From: Kalmusia sp. IMI 367209
Taxonomy: Eukaryota > Ascomycota > Dothideomycetes > Pleosporales > Didymosphaeriaceae
NCBI GenBank assembly: GCA_027946365.1
Contig: JAPEUQ010000009.1
Location: forward strand, 806,001 to 870,000
DNA length: 64,000 nt
Direction of reading: 5' to 3'
In this document: positions 11,456-22,837 of the stretch, piece after piece
How the letters are laid out: every line of letters starts with the position of its first letter
Numbering within the stretch: the first letter of the stretch is position 1
Translations under genes and position numbers: made by a program
The notes under the pieces: generated by a model
What the model was told of the DNA's origin: nothing
The model's input: only the letters and a program-made list of their open reading frames with translations
Databases searched by the model: none

Positions 11456-14106
11456 TTAGTTACCAGGGCCTTCAATCCCATTAGACAAATGGCATTCACT
11501 CACGAGATCAACCGAGCAATTTGCAGCTTCGGCTCCAAATGTTGTCGCCTCGCCTGAAGTATGATTGACTCTGACTTGCTGGCTGGTCTGTATCGAAGGA
11601 TCGTTCAAGAGGTAGTTGATTGGCTCTAAGCGTATCGCGGAATGTGCGGAAGTCATGAGGGTGTTTGGCCTAAAGAGTCAGTTCAAAATGAACATTAAAC
11701 CCACATGCTCCATGAGAATGTAATAATATGTATACTTACAGATCTCCGGTATGCGGAACATGATGCATGCCCAAATTGAACCAGAGTACCCTTTCGCCAT
11801 ATGTCAGTGGAACGAAGAAGAATGAAGGGCCACAAGCTTACAGGTCTTCTTGCTCTAGGCTTTCGCCATCGAGAAACTTTGAGAAATCAACGAGTGGATT
11901 GTCGACGTCGAAGGTGTTACCCCAGTCAGCGGCCCTAGGCTCGGTGTCTTTTTGTTTCGTAACGAAGAAGTCTGCCGTGGCGAAGTGGATCGCTTTGCCT
12001 GCGTTCGAAGAATTCTTGACGGTGAGGTGAGATGCAGTAGCAGCTACAGCTATTGAGCATTCCTACAGTACGTGGAGATTACAGGTCGTGACTTACATCG
12101 CTTCAGTCTATAGCCGGGATACTCTCCATACTTATTCGCTGCGTCCTTGTTCACGATAGCATATATAGCGGCATCGTTGGGCGCCCAGGTGACACTCGAC
12201 TCTGCTTCGTTCGTCAGGAAGCTCTTCTCAAGCTTCATCGTGTTTCGAGGTTTTCCCTCCGACCAAGGGTATTCAACCGTTGCCGGCACGATCTCCACTT
12301 TCTGTACACTGTTCTTTTGTCCTAGAACATCAAGATCCACTTTGAATGTCATGACGTGATCATGGAGAGATCCAGACAGGAAATCATGGATCTGGAAACC
12401 ATAGTCATCATTCCCAGCGTAGTATGCGCCAGATATATACCCTGAAGCACGGACTGAGACTTCTATCGATCCGTCGTAGAAGAAGTTATAGTCAAAGAGG
12501 TAATCGTAATTGCCGACTGTGGAAATTGAGCGTACTGTAAAAACGATGTTGCGGGCGACGCTGGTGTAATTTTGGTTCAGGGCAAAATGCCTGCGGATTG
12601 GAAAGTTGGCGTCAGCTTCAAAGAGACAAATCGCGTTCGGAACTCTGCAAGGTTTGAATACAATTAGCCAAATATTCATACAAATGGGTTGTTTCGGGGC
12701 AACGCACGTAGCATCCACGTATGTAGCGTGGCTAGGACAGTCGTAACCTTTCACTAGCGAGACCATAGCATCACCCATCCCACCAAAAGTGTCGAAGTAA
12801 AGTGTTTCAGACTGTTGAGGGTCCGAGCCGGCATAGTGCGCCAATGCTTCCTGGAGGGCAAGCTCGTAAATGATGCGTTGATCTTTGTATCGAATGTCGA
12901 ATAGCGAAAGGCCTTGGTCTGGGGACGTCGCTAGATAGAATTGAAAATCCATCCACGAGACGAAGTTCTCTTTGGCATCGATGCTAAAACGCTTTTTGCC
13001 TTCCGAAACAGTTATTGGCGGTGGCAGATCGTCTAATGGTAAGTCGCCTTTCTTGTCAGTCGATGTCCAAGCTCCGTCCACATTAGGCTTTGGCTTATCG
13101 AAATCTGGGGAAAAAACAGCTTCCCTGAAAGTTGTTGTATTCTTATAAAATGTTCCATGGTGATACCATCCAATTATCTTCCATTGCGGGCTAGTCACAT
13201 CAAGATGGAAGAATACGCCGAGGGGCCTAACGACGATCGTAAGAACAGCACCTGTTTACAGTGTGACATGATGACCTACAGTATTGTGTTGCTATCAAAC
13301 CCGGAAATCGAAGCTCCTAGCAGCGTCGCCCATACTGTTTGGGTGCCATCCTCTTCCCAAAATATATTGCCAAGGCGAGGAGCCACGCCACCCTCTAGGA
13401 TTGTCTTCGGAAAATTAGTGAAGTCTTATCATTCGCTTGAGGTACTGACTGAGTTCCAAAGGTGTTGGGTGATGTCTGCAATGTCTTCGCTAAGAGCTAC
13501 CGCCGAATCGTCGGTAAGGACAGCATAAATGTTAGGGGACCTGATCTTTCCAGGATGTCCATTGTTGAAAGGAAACGTGAGCGGCTCCACGCGTGTGGCG
13601 TTAGTGGCTGGTAGAGGTCCAACAACGTAGCCCTGTCTGTAATAGCCCTCATTGGGAATTGAACAGTACATCGGCACGTGCATACCGGTCTGGCTCTTGA
13701 GCATAACTATCAAGGTAAGGAAGCACATCTGTCTTGTTCGGTCGAAGTAAGCTTAGAAAGTCAATGCGAAGCCTGTTATTGGGTGAGATCAACAATCCAA
13801 TCCTGAGTTCGCGGCCTTTACGTACGCTGTGGTCCCCGTTGTGCTATGAATCTGTTAATTCAACTGAACTCTGCTGGTAAATACTATTTCTTTGCCTTAC
13901 TTGGATGCTGGACTCTCAATGATATTCAGCTTCTGGGTGACTACTGTAGATACACTCAACGTTTCTTCATCGGATAATGGGCGCCAAACATTTCTGTGAG
14001 ATGCAGAGATTGTAGGCTGGCCCGTTGAGCAGTGTGAACAGTCTTGAATAGTGTCCTGAAAGAGTGTGGCAGCGCTCAAGGCGACAAGAGAAATGTAGCG
14101 CTTCAT
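11456..14106 (-). CDS. Copper amine oxidase (primary-amine oxidase), secreted, with a one-base frameshift
   Basis: Topaquinone/copper enzyme that oxidises primary amines to aldehyde, ammonia and H2O2. Nine exons: 13901-14106, 13826-13843 (18 nt), 13450-13772, 13280-13404, 12708-13226, 12097-12644, 11842-12049, 11740-11790 and 11456-11669. The TPQ tyrosine lies in STVGNYDYLF; the copper-binding His pair is in GSLHDHVMTF and the third His in MHHVPHTGD. Also visible are the conserved SWMDFQFY, LALQEALAHYAG and GYDCPSHATY. It starts with a signal peptide (MKRYISLVALSAATLF) and ends GIEGPGN with no peroxisomal signal. The reading frame breaks at GGG 13654-13656: ...YARADVLFNS continues as NEGYYRQGYVVGPLP only if one base is removed. 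With that the protein is about 736 aa, with phases consistent throughout. Confidence 0.87.
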
Positions 14107-15310
14107 GATTGCAACGAGTTCGTTGACCTGCGCGATAAAATAACCGATCAAGAATACCTCGCCTTAAAAAGTCGGGATCCATTATTTATGCAGACTTGCA
14201 GCTTGCTCATCACACTTTCTCGTAGCATCTGAGCTTCGTCAAAAGTAGTAAAGCAGAAGAAGTGGCGTTTGGCGGCGTATGGATGTGCAATAGCTGTCAC
14301 TCCTACTCCAGGTCCTCGGAAAGTAGACCCACATTACGATCTGCAGGTCAGCTTGGAAAATCTTATATCGTGTCGATTACCAGGTATCAGCTGAAGTGAT
14401 GCGAAGCGAGCCAATACGAGGTGGCGGTACAAGCAGGGCTAGGCTCACATACATCAACCTCGCACTAGGGTACGGGGCGAAAATAGACTGTGCAAACATC
14501 CGGACTGACTAGTGAAAGACTAGTTGCCGAAGTACTTCGTGTTTACCCCTGTAAGGCCAGCTTAAACTTGGTGCCATTCAAAATGTGTGCGAGATCTTCA
14601 GGACAACGATATCCCGTTACGTGATGACTCCCCTGGGTCAGATCATTGAGCGCACAGGTACGTACGAGAAGCCTGGATTGGGATGAAATCTAAAAGTTGG
14701 TGGCTTGTACCTGATAGACCAGGCGCTTCGCAGACCAAGCATTGTCCCAGGAAAGCTCAGGAGGCGTCAATATGTGGAGCGTTTTCCGTCAAAACAGGAC
14801 GAAGAGGCTGGACTTACGTCGTAGGCGTCTCCGTGTCGGAAGGGCACGTCCCGTCCCGTATGAGGGAAGCCTAGTCCTTTCTCGAGCTAGATTCATAGAT
14901 GCAGAATGCATCATTGAGCACAAATTGAAAGCGTAGACTCAGACTCGAGAGCGCGTAAGCTTTACCGTTCTTGGTCCATCAGGCAGCTCACTCATGTTGG
15001 CTCGGGGGGGGGTACTGTCATTGGAGGCATGTCGGACGTTTGAACATGTAGTACGACGAACGCGACGCATTGTAACGACTGCGCCAAGGCGTCCTTTCAG
15101 ATAAATACATAGGAGAGTGATGTGAGATCATAAATGCTGGAGATCGCTGTCGTGTTCGTGTCTCGCAATGCATTCTCATCGCGGTACCGAAAAGCGGGGT
15201 AAATGCTGTCCAATGACCTCCCACTTCCTCTTTTCTGATCGCGGCGCCTTCTGATACCTCTCCGCCTTGTTTTGGGAAATTCAATATCACCTAAACGTGT
15301 TTCTTTGATG
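14107..15310. other. Intergenic, divergent promoter region, no gene seen
   Basis: 1.2 kb between the divergent amine oxidase and GFA genes. Short frames at 14683-14936 and on the minus strand at 15018-15290 show no domain. A run of nine G lies at about 15004-15012. Confidence 0.45.
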
Positions 15311-16479
15311 ATGGCAGGTTCGAAAGAGTTAGCTGTAAGCTGCATGTGCGGCGCCGCGACCCACACTTTCAACGTACCCGCGGCATTGCTCCCCCTTCCT
15401 ACCCATCTTTGCAGTTGCAACATTTCACGACGCATCTCTGGATCTCTCCTTACGAGCTATGTTAATATAACACACGGCTCAAATCCACCAAAGCCGGACC
15501 TCAAGAACCTCACGCCGTATAAGAGTTCAAATATTCTCACACGCCACTTTTGCACGACATGCGGGACGCAGATGTACGTAGTCAGCGTCAGTATACTAAA
15601 ATGCGTTCTGCATCTAAGACTAAATTCGTTTATCATATTTCTTTCCACTACTAAATTAGTAGGTCGAGTCGGCTGACTTGCTCACGAACCTATAGGTACC
15701 TTGAGTACAATAGCGATGGCCATTTCGAGGCCGCTACTGGGACACTTCAACTCGAAACCACAGATAACATAATCGATTACAAAGCCCACATCTGGATCGA
15801 GGATACGCCAGACGGTGGCGCGAGCCAATTCATCACGCACCTCAACGGTGAAGAAATAAAACGCTATCTCCAAGAGCCTGGCCGCAGCAACGAGGTACCC
15901 TTGGAATGGCGTGAAGCATCGTCTCCTCCAAAAAAATCCATGCCCAACAGAATATACGCCCATTGCCACTGTAAAGGCGTAGAATTCTATATCAGCCCTC
16001 CAGATGAGGTTTCCAAGACCGCCGAGTGTCCCTATCCCGACCTCCTCATCCCAGACGAAACAGGTCGCTCGACAAACCCAAAGAACTATCCGTGGTGGCT
16101 ACCCACTCATGACCGCTTCCTAGCTGGGACTTGCGCCTGTAAATCATGTGCGCGTGCTTCAGGCTTCGATATCACGTTCTGGGCCTTTATACCCACAGCC
16201 AACATCACTCTTGATGCTGAAGGCACCAAGCCTTTCACACGAAGTCCCTGCTGGGGTACGATAAAGACATATCGCAGTCGAGACGATGTAACAAGGCCGT
16301 TTTGTGGGCGCTGCGGCGCGACTCTCTTTTATGATGGACATGTGCGGCCATCCTTAGTAGATGTGGCTGTAGGATTATTGGATGCGGAAAGTGGGGCAAG
16401 GGCGGAAGAAATATTGGCGTGGTGGCCTGAAAGAGTGAGTTTTAGAGAGTATGCGCTGAATGAAGGGCTCATACGATGA
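15311..16479 (+). CDS. Protein with two tandem GFA (CENP-V/glutathione-dependent formaldehyde-activating) domains
   Basis: Exons 15311-15573 and 15696-16479, joined across a 122 nt intron with a GCTGAC branch site; 348 aa. The first GFA domain (residues ~5-125) has the zinc cysteine pairs CMCGA and CSC near the start and CTTCGTQMY after the splice. The second (residues ~215-345) has CHCKGVEFYI, GTCACKSCARASG and FCGRCGATLFYD. The conserved Cys spacing (CxC, CxxC, CxxC) supports a Mss4-like zinc fold. Family members are often annotated as carbon-sulfur lyases or glutathione-dependent enzymes, but the substrate cannot be read from sequence. The start at 15311 (MAGSKELAVSCMCG) is preferred over upstream ATGs because the first domain begins right after it. 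Confidence 0.85.
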
Positions 16480-17655
16480 CTTGAGGAAGGAATCGCAGAG
16501 TGGAGCCAGAGGAACAAGGGAGCAGAGTTTGTGGCTACGGGAACGTTCCCAGTCTAGTTATAATCTTTAGTGACGCCCTCATAAAAACTTGCACCACGAT
16601 TGACTGATATGATTACAAAGACTGTCACACAATGAAGAGGTATCAATCGAGCAATTCCACGCGTATCATATAGCGGTTGTGATTAAAGCACTTTCAATAG
16701 CAGCATCCTGCCAGTTCACATTCTCTCCTTATCCCCCTCCCCGTCCTTTTTCGCCCTGGTACTCGCCCCCAGGCCCTTACTCGCCATCTTCCTCCCTCCA
16801 CTTCTCCCTGCGCACATCCTCAACTGCCCTTGTACTCCCGTGAATCTTCTCTACCCATCCCTCTGGTACAATAACGCAGCTCCGCATATTCTCCTCTGTG
16901 AATGGCGACCAAATAGGCTCGTCCCGCATGCCGAAAGGCGCCTCCCACAGGCGTAGCAACTGCACGTGTGCCAGACAGTCGACTTGCTAACATGTACAGT
17001 CATTCTAGGATCTGGTTGATTCAAAGGGCTTGTAAACAAATTCCACGGCGCAGTTCAAATTCTTGATTAGGCGGAGCAGCACTCAATACGAAAGCTTAGG
17101 CTTCGTACGCAACGTGTGTGATCTCAAGTTGGAGCAAGACCCAAACGCATCATTTTTTAAATAAACGATGTGAGTACTCAGATAAAATCTTGCTGCCTTG
17201 CTAACCTGGCGGGTCTCTTATGTCACTGAAGCCATATTATGCTCTCGTAGTACTTGTATTTGTGATATTCAAAATACGTCGTGCAAGCTCATGCGCGTCT
17301 TAAACTCGTCATTATGGTCCATGTGAAGCGGTTAGATCACTGTACGTCTCGGCTTGTCTTTGCTATGGATTATTTAAAACGAATGTTGTGAATCACCACT
17401 TATTACTTATTTTCTGTCTTATGGACACGAGGTCTGCAATCTTCATAATGACGTTGATCCGGTCCTAAATGGAGAATGCTTGACTTCACAATGCAGAGGC
17501 ACTCGGCGTATAAATTCCGATCCAACCCTACTAGAGCATACCACTACAACGGGTGCCACTTCTCCAACCATCTCCTACCCTAACCTTTCGGTAAGTCACA
17601 ACAACCCTATAAACATCATAGCAACGGTAAAAAAATCCACATTACATCAACCACC
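16480..17655. other. Intergenic, with one protein-like but unassigned ORF
   Basis: Mostly promoter-like and AT-rich. On the minus strand, 16777-16965 encodes a segment with protein-like composition (PFGMRDEPIWSPFTEENM, CVIVPEGWVEKIHGS) that follows a possible acceptor GTGCAG. No convincing upstream exon could be joined: frames before it carry stops. It may be a gene relic or an orphan last exon. Confidence 0.3.
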
Positions 17656-18603
17656 ATGTCCAGGCTTCCAGACCGCTTAGATTTCATCCCCATACACAAG
17701 CTCAGCACCGGAGAAGCAGGCTTCTTCAACAAAGGCATCTGGCTCGTCCGCTGCAAGCAAAACGGCAAAACCTACATCGAGAAACGCATCGGCAAGAACT
17801 GCATCCGCAGCGGGCACGCCGCGCGCGAAGCCCGCGCCATGGCCGCGTGTAATCAACCCAACCTCATCGCCATGTTTGCCGCTAACCTCGACACGTGTAG
17901 ACTCGATTATGGCAGCATCTACATGCAGCACTGCGAGCTGGGCTCGCTGCACGACCTGCTAGAGCGCTTCGCCCAAAAAAGGATCGGCATTTGCGAGGGC
18001 TTCCTGTGGAAGGTGCTCTGGGACGTTGCGCTCGCGCTGTGTTATCTGCAGAGCGGCGTCGATGCGACGCAGGAAGCGATGAATTACCGGGCGCTGTCGC
18101 AGCGGGACAAGAAGCGCGGGTGGGACGCGATTATGCACCGAGACATCAAGCCTGATAATATTCTGCTTACGTGGAAGGGCGCGGAGACGCAGTATCCGAC
18201 TGTTGTGCTGGCGGACTTTGGATGCAGCGTTGTTTCTTCGGATGTCGTGAGTGATGAGATGACAGCTTTTACCAAGGCTTTTGCTGCGCCCGAGGCCCCA
18301 AAGTATACGGAGACTTCGGATGTTTATTCTTTGGGTTTGAGTGTGTGCTGCCTAGCTGGATTGAAGGACGTTCCAAACAGGGATTACTCGGGGCTTAGGG
18401 GAGACGCTGCAAAGCTCTATGGGAATCACATCAACTATGTGCTCCGAAAGTGTTTGGAGAGGGATCATAGAAATAGGCCGAGTGCATTGGAGTTGCCGAG
18501 TCTGGTGGCGAGGGAGAATGCGAAGGCAAGGGAAAAGATTGAGGAAAGGTCTAAGGGGGGAAATATCAGGAGGGAGAAGTTACCGGATTGGGCTTTTGCG
18601 TGA
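17656..18603 (+). CDS. Serine/threonine protein kinase, NIMA/NEK-like
   Basis: Intronless, 315 aa, essentially a bare kinase domain. Lys of the ATP site sits in TYIEKRIGK; the catalytic loop is MHRDIKPDNILL; the Mg loop is LADFGCSV; the activation-segment end is AAPEAPKYTETSDVYSLG. The glycine loop is degenerate (GEAGFFNKG instead of GxGxxG). The 20 or so residues between helix E and the catalytic loop (ATQEAMNYRALSQRDKKRG) form an insert. A pyrimidine-rich leader with a GTAAGT precedes the start, so the 5'UTR may be spliced. NEK-like assignment is from overall layout; a specific orthologue is not claimed. Confidence 0.85.
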   Translation: MSRLPDRLDFIPIHKLSTGEAGFFNKGIWLVRCKQNGKTYIEKRIGKNCIRSGHAAREARAMAACNQPNLIAMFAANLDTCRLDYGSIYMQHCELGSLHDLLERFAQKRIGICEGFLWKVLWDVALALCYLQSGVDATQEAMNYRALSQRDKKRGWDAIMHRDIKPDNILLTWKGAETQYPTVVLADFGCSVVSSDVVSDEMTAFTKAFAAPEAPKYTETSDVYSLGLSVCCLAGLKDVPNRDYSGLRGDAAKLYGNHINYVLRKCLERDHRNRPSALELPSLVARENAKAREKIEERSKGGNIRREKLPDWAFA

Positions 18604-20498
18604 GTTCGCTGCTGCCAACGAAGTGTCTCTCTTCTTCACCTTTTCTCTACGCTGCCTGTTATCGCCATATCTTGGAAAATTTCAAATCTACATTGCAATC
18701 CTGTGCGTTCTCACCGAAGTGTGCATCATACTATTAATCCTCGTTATGGATAACGTCAAGCCTCTATTTAGACTCTTGTGCGCTTTGACCCAATGGACTT
18801 TCGTCTTTCGAGTGGTCTAGTAGGTCTTGCTTATTGATTAAAATCAGGTAGACCCAGTCGATGTTGACACAACAGATCCCATGGTTGTTGGACTTCAGAG
18901 CCTTCCTGCCTTCCTTGGTAAGCAAACTTGCCCAGTTTAGACCGGATTGCTTCTACCGGAGACGTAACAGAGCTGTGGAGATGTTGAAATATGGTGAACA
19001 TGGTGCAGCAAAGTTCCATCAGAATGTTGGGATTGGTGCCGTAAGGAACGCGTGGACCGCTGCTTACCCACATAGTACATGACGCATCAACGAGTCTGAT
19101 CAAGATCCCAAGGAAGTCATCCTGACGTGAAAGGGGGATGAAACAGGCACGCGGCGTCCATGGAGGTAATCCATGGCACTAGTGAACCGCTCCTTCAAGC
19201 CAAAAGAGCAGATGTGATTCCAGTAACAAAGGCTTTCTTGTTACACGGCCCAGCTTTGTGACTCTGGTGACTCACCAATTAGATCCGCTGGCCCGTGGGA
19301 AACCAAAAGACCGACTGCTAATGTCTTCTATGTTGTTTAGACTAGGGCTATGCCAAATGGCTATGCCACCGGTGAGAGTGTTGAGGACTTTTCACAGCAA
19401 GGAGCGAGCGTAACACCAAGCTCGAACACTCTGTGGATGCCACTAGCTATACGACTGCGGAGATTCTGTTTTCGAGAAAGTGGAGCTCTATTACTTGGTC
19501 AAGCGAGAGAGACGCTGCGAACCAGAATTCATGGGCTGAACAGTGAGGAAGTGTGGGGACAAGAACAGCGCGCACACATCGCTCCAAGCTATCCATTTTC
19601 TCGGGCCATCGCGAATTTAGTACGTGGAGCCACACCCACATGAAACTCACCCGCTTAATTGCGCCGCTGTCTCTCCTTTCCCAGGACCCATTCTCAGCAT
19701 CACGATCTCTTGAAAGCGTAATCGACTTGTGAAGCGTTTCCGGCCACAGAGAGTCACGCTGAACGGATGACGCCAACTTAGTGTTTGTGCAGAAGCGCAT
19801 ATGCATACGCACCTCCGCCGAGCCTAAGTCGGTACCTTTTGCTCAAAGTCTTGGCCCTCTTTTATCCCGATGCGAAGCTCCGGCGGCACATTCGCCGTTG
19901 GGTGCCGCCTGAATGGAACCACGGTACAGCGACGTTGAAACTTCTCATCGTTTTTGCACATGACTGAGACAATTGCTGCTGACGTCGTGATGTATCCAAG
20001 CACCTGGTTGGGTGGGCAAATGCAACCGCTCAGAGCGAGTGTGCGTCCATCTGATGAGCAATAGGCCCAGGCCGAAGGGTGAGAGAAGGTGTAACGTGAC
20101 CGACCTTGGTACCATGGCCGCAGTCGAGGCACTCTCAATGACTACTAGACACAGTCACGGCTGTGGGCGAGGAGCGCACTCTCCCCCGGTTGACACGTCT
20201 TGTTGTTGTCAACAGAGTCCGCCTGTGTTAAAGGAAGCTGCGGAGACTGACGGCATCTCTTCCATACTTGCTTGCTTTTGTCAACCTTCCCCTCGACACG
20301 CGGCTTAGAGGTTTGCATTGTTTTGCATCTTGACTTTGCATTGTTCAATTTTTTTTTTTAATCTTTCGCCGCGCACAGCCACAGCCGTCCATCTTACGCA
20401 CCGACGTCCTTGTTTCAGTCGTTAAATGGTTAGCGATGCGAACTCACGCGGCCAAGCGCCCCCCGATGCCGCCCGAAACCCGAGATCGGACCACATAG
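18604..20498. other. Long intergenic region upstream of hapX, no gene seen
   Basis: Nearly 1.9 kb with only short frames lacking any motif. Its 3' part is pyrimidine-rich and ends in a run of nine or ten T (20350-20359), typical of a fungal promoter and leader. Probably the extended promoter of hapX. Confidence 0.45.
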
Positions 20499-20499
20499 G

Positions 20500-20508
20500 A
20501 TCTGATTA
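20500..20508 (+). promoter_or_regulatory. Imperfect iron-GATA motif (ATCTGATTA)
   Basis: One mismatch from ATCWGATAA, the binding sequence of the SreA/Fep1-type GATA repressor, and it is followed by TATC, giving an additional reverse GATA core. It lies 11 bp from a perfect match in the opposite orientation. Confidence 0.4.
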
Positions 20509-20518
20509 TCTCGCTGTC

Positions 20519-20527
20519 TTATCAGAT
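20519..20527 (-). promoter_or_regulatory. Perfect iron-GATA (SreA-type) motif upstream of hapX start
   Basis: TTATCAGAT is the exact reverse complement of ATCTGATAA, the extended GATA element recognised by fungal iron repressors (SreA, Fep1, Sfu1). It ends 39 bp before the preferred hapX ATG. SreA repression of hapX under iron sufficiency is established in Aspergillus; use of this particular site is inference. Confidence 0.6.
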
Positions 20528-20566
20528 CCGAACTTCCTTCGATGCTTCTACTCTCGACAACCAACC

Positions 20567-22349
20567 ATGTCCAATGACGATGCATCACCTGCAGCGACGA
20601 CGCCTGGCAGCTCCAGCACACCTGGCCCAACTCCTTCGCCCACCTCCGCGCCACCTGTGAAACAACAGGTGCGCCCCTCCAGCTCTCGCGGTAAGTTTCT
20701 GCACGTTGCCCTTGCTTCTGCGGGTTGCCCGCACCCAATGTTCCTCGCAGCCGTCAGCGTGGAGGCTCCCGCTACCGCGAGTGCCACAACGACAGCCTCG
20801 TGGGCAGTTTACCTCACCCGACACTTGCATTGGCCGTGCCGTGGCCGCCGTTGTTTTGACATGTGGCCCTCTTGCTGACTTTTCGCCAGCCCTCGTTCCG
20901 ACTCCACTTTCGACCAACCTCACGCCCATCACGACGGCGGCTTCCCCGACCGGCCAGCCCTCGCCAGTGGGGGGTGGGCCTACAAGCAACAGATATGTAG
21001 TGCCTCCACGCCCCAAGCCCGGCCGCAAACCGGCCACAGATGAGCCGGCGTCGAAGCGCAAAGCCCAGAACCGCGAGTCACAGCGCGCCTTCCGTGCCAG
21101 GAAGGCGGCAAAGCTCACGGAGATGGCGACACAGGTGGAGGAGGCTCAGCAGAAGCACAGAGACGAAATAAACGCCATGTTCGCCGAGATTCATCGCCTG
21201 CAGAATTCGCTCAAGGACAGAGACGCTCAGTTCGACGAGCTGAACAAGGCCATGGAGCGGGTGAACAAGGAGCGAGACTACTGGAAGGATCGCTGCACGC
21301 AAGCAGAGGCTCATAGTCAGAGTCTCGAGCAGCGACTTCGCGACCAGAATTACCCCCTCAATGCCTACAGCGACCAACACGCTACCCTCTTTCCGCGCCG
21401 GGACTCTCCAACTCGTGCATCCATGGCTTCCTTCTCCGGATACAGCTCTCCAAAGGCCGTGGATATAAGCTGCGGCAATTGCAAGCTTAACGGTGACTGT
21501 GCTTGCATCTCTGAGATGGCCCAGGGGTCGCTTCCGAACCACTTCGCCGGCCCAATTCCTCCCATCAATCCGCCACGAACGACTTCCTCACCCATCAAAG
21601 ACGTTCAGTTCCAGACGGTCGACGCTTATGCAGATCGCGAGATCGACTTCACTGCCCAATTCGCGTCCAAGCGCAGCAAGGTGGACCAGCGCCCTTCAGT
21701 ATCGCTCATGGCCCACAACAATGACGATGCCAATTGTGGTTTCTGCACCGACCCCTCAAATTGTCTATGCAGAGACCAGTCATTGCAGTTCCAAGATGTG
21801 CAGCGCGGGAACGAAGACATTGTTCCGATCTCGAATAGCTCCAAACTTCCTGCGGCTACTCGCAGTCCCGGGAGCTGTGCGGATTGCCAGAAGAATCCCC
21901 TGCAGCGAGCTTGGTGCCAGAGGATCGCACAACTCAAGCACGAGGATTTCTTACCCTCGCCGTCTTCTCGAAATTCAAGCATTGGCAGCGCCTTGGAGAC
22001 GATGGAGCCGCACATTCCGGACGCCTCCACACCTTATGGCGGCAAACAGTCGATTGGCTGTAACGAGGCTTACAAGCTGTTGGATGGTCGTGTTCCCATG
22101 GACCAAGACAGGCTTGACTGGATCAGTAACCTCAAGCAGGTATCACCACACGCCAGACGGGACACCTTGGTTCAGCATTCACGAAAGTACAGCGCTCTGG
22201 AGATTGACACGGCCGGTATCATTGCAACCTTGGGGAATACGATGAAGCCTCTCCAGCCTCGAGATGAAGATGGCGAGAATGCCGATATTGTGCGCATTGC
22301 CCAGGAGGTTCAGAGGCGCACGCAGTCGCCTTACACTACATCTGCATGA
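20567..22349 (+). CDS. hapX: HapX-type bZIP iron regulator
   Basis: Works with the CCAAT-binding complex to repress iron-consuming pathways in starvation and to activate them in iron excess. Exons 20567-20690 and 20890-22349, intron 199 nt, 527 aa. Residues ~74-90 carry the Hap4-like CBC-binding motif (VVPPRPKPGRKP); the basic region is KRKAQNRESQRAFRARK, followed by a leucine-zipper/coiled coil. Three cysteine-rich regions that sense iron-sulfur status are clear: CGNCKLNGDCAC (about 236), CGFCTDPSNCLC (about 324) and CADCQKNPLQRAWC (about 371), plus a fourth Cys context (IGCNEAYKLLDGRVPMD) near 432. An in-frame ATG at 20426 could add 47 residues; I prefer 20567 because the extension looks non-conserved and contains the GATA motifs. 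Nuclear. Confidence 0.95.
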
Positions 22350-22837
22350 TTTGACGATAATCCTGCTGCCAGGAGACAAATTGTTGGGCTTCCGGGGCGG
22401 ATGTCGATGTCAAACTTCGATCGACAAAGGACGATCATACAACCCAAGTCAACAAGACCGAGGAAAGAGCTCTCGGTCTGCTAATCTTTGTCGGTCAAAG
22501 GATTCACGGGTAGAAAGACGCTTGAGTACGGCTCGTCTGAAACACGGCATGTCTGTGAAAAGATGTAAAGGAGCACAATCATGAAGATGTGAGGCAGAAA
22601 AGTGTGTGACGCGTTCGTTTTTCAATGAAGCGCATCAAGGGCCAAAGAGGAGACGGGCGCAGACGGCCACTGGTCGTTCAGAGGTGTTTTGGGCTGTGAT
22701 TTGAAGTCGCTTCAGGTATCGCAACATGTCATGGTCGCTTGGAGGCTACCTGATAGCGGCTGTTTTTGATACCCTTCTGCCGTGTGTCATAGTTTATGGT
22801 GTCAAGTCAGCATTGAAACGCGCAAATGATAATACGA
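22350..22837. other. 3' flank of hapX, no gene seen
   Basis: Probable hapX 3'UTR and terminator region; no domain-bearing frame. Confidence 0.4.

Noticed and set aside
15004..15012. G9 homopolymer as a regulatory element
   Set aside because: An isolated mononucleotide run with no associated motif; more likely slippage or sequence artefact.
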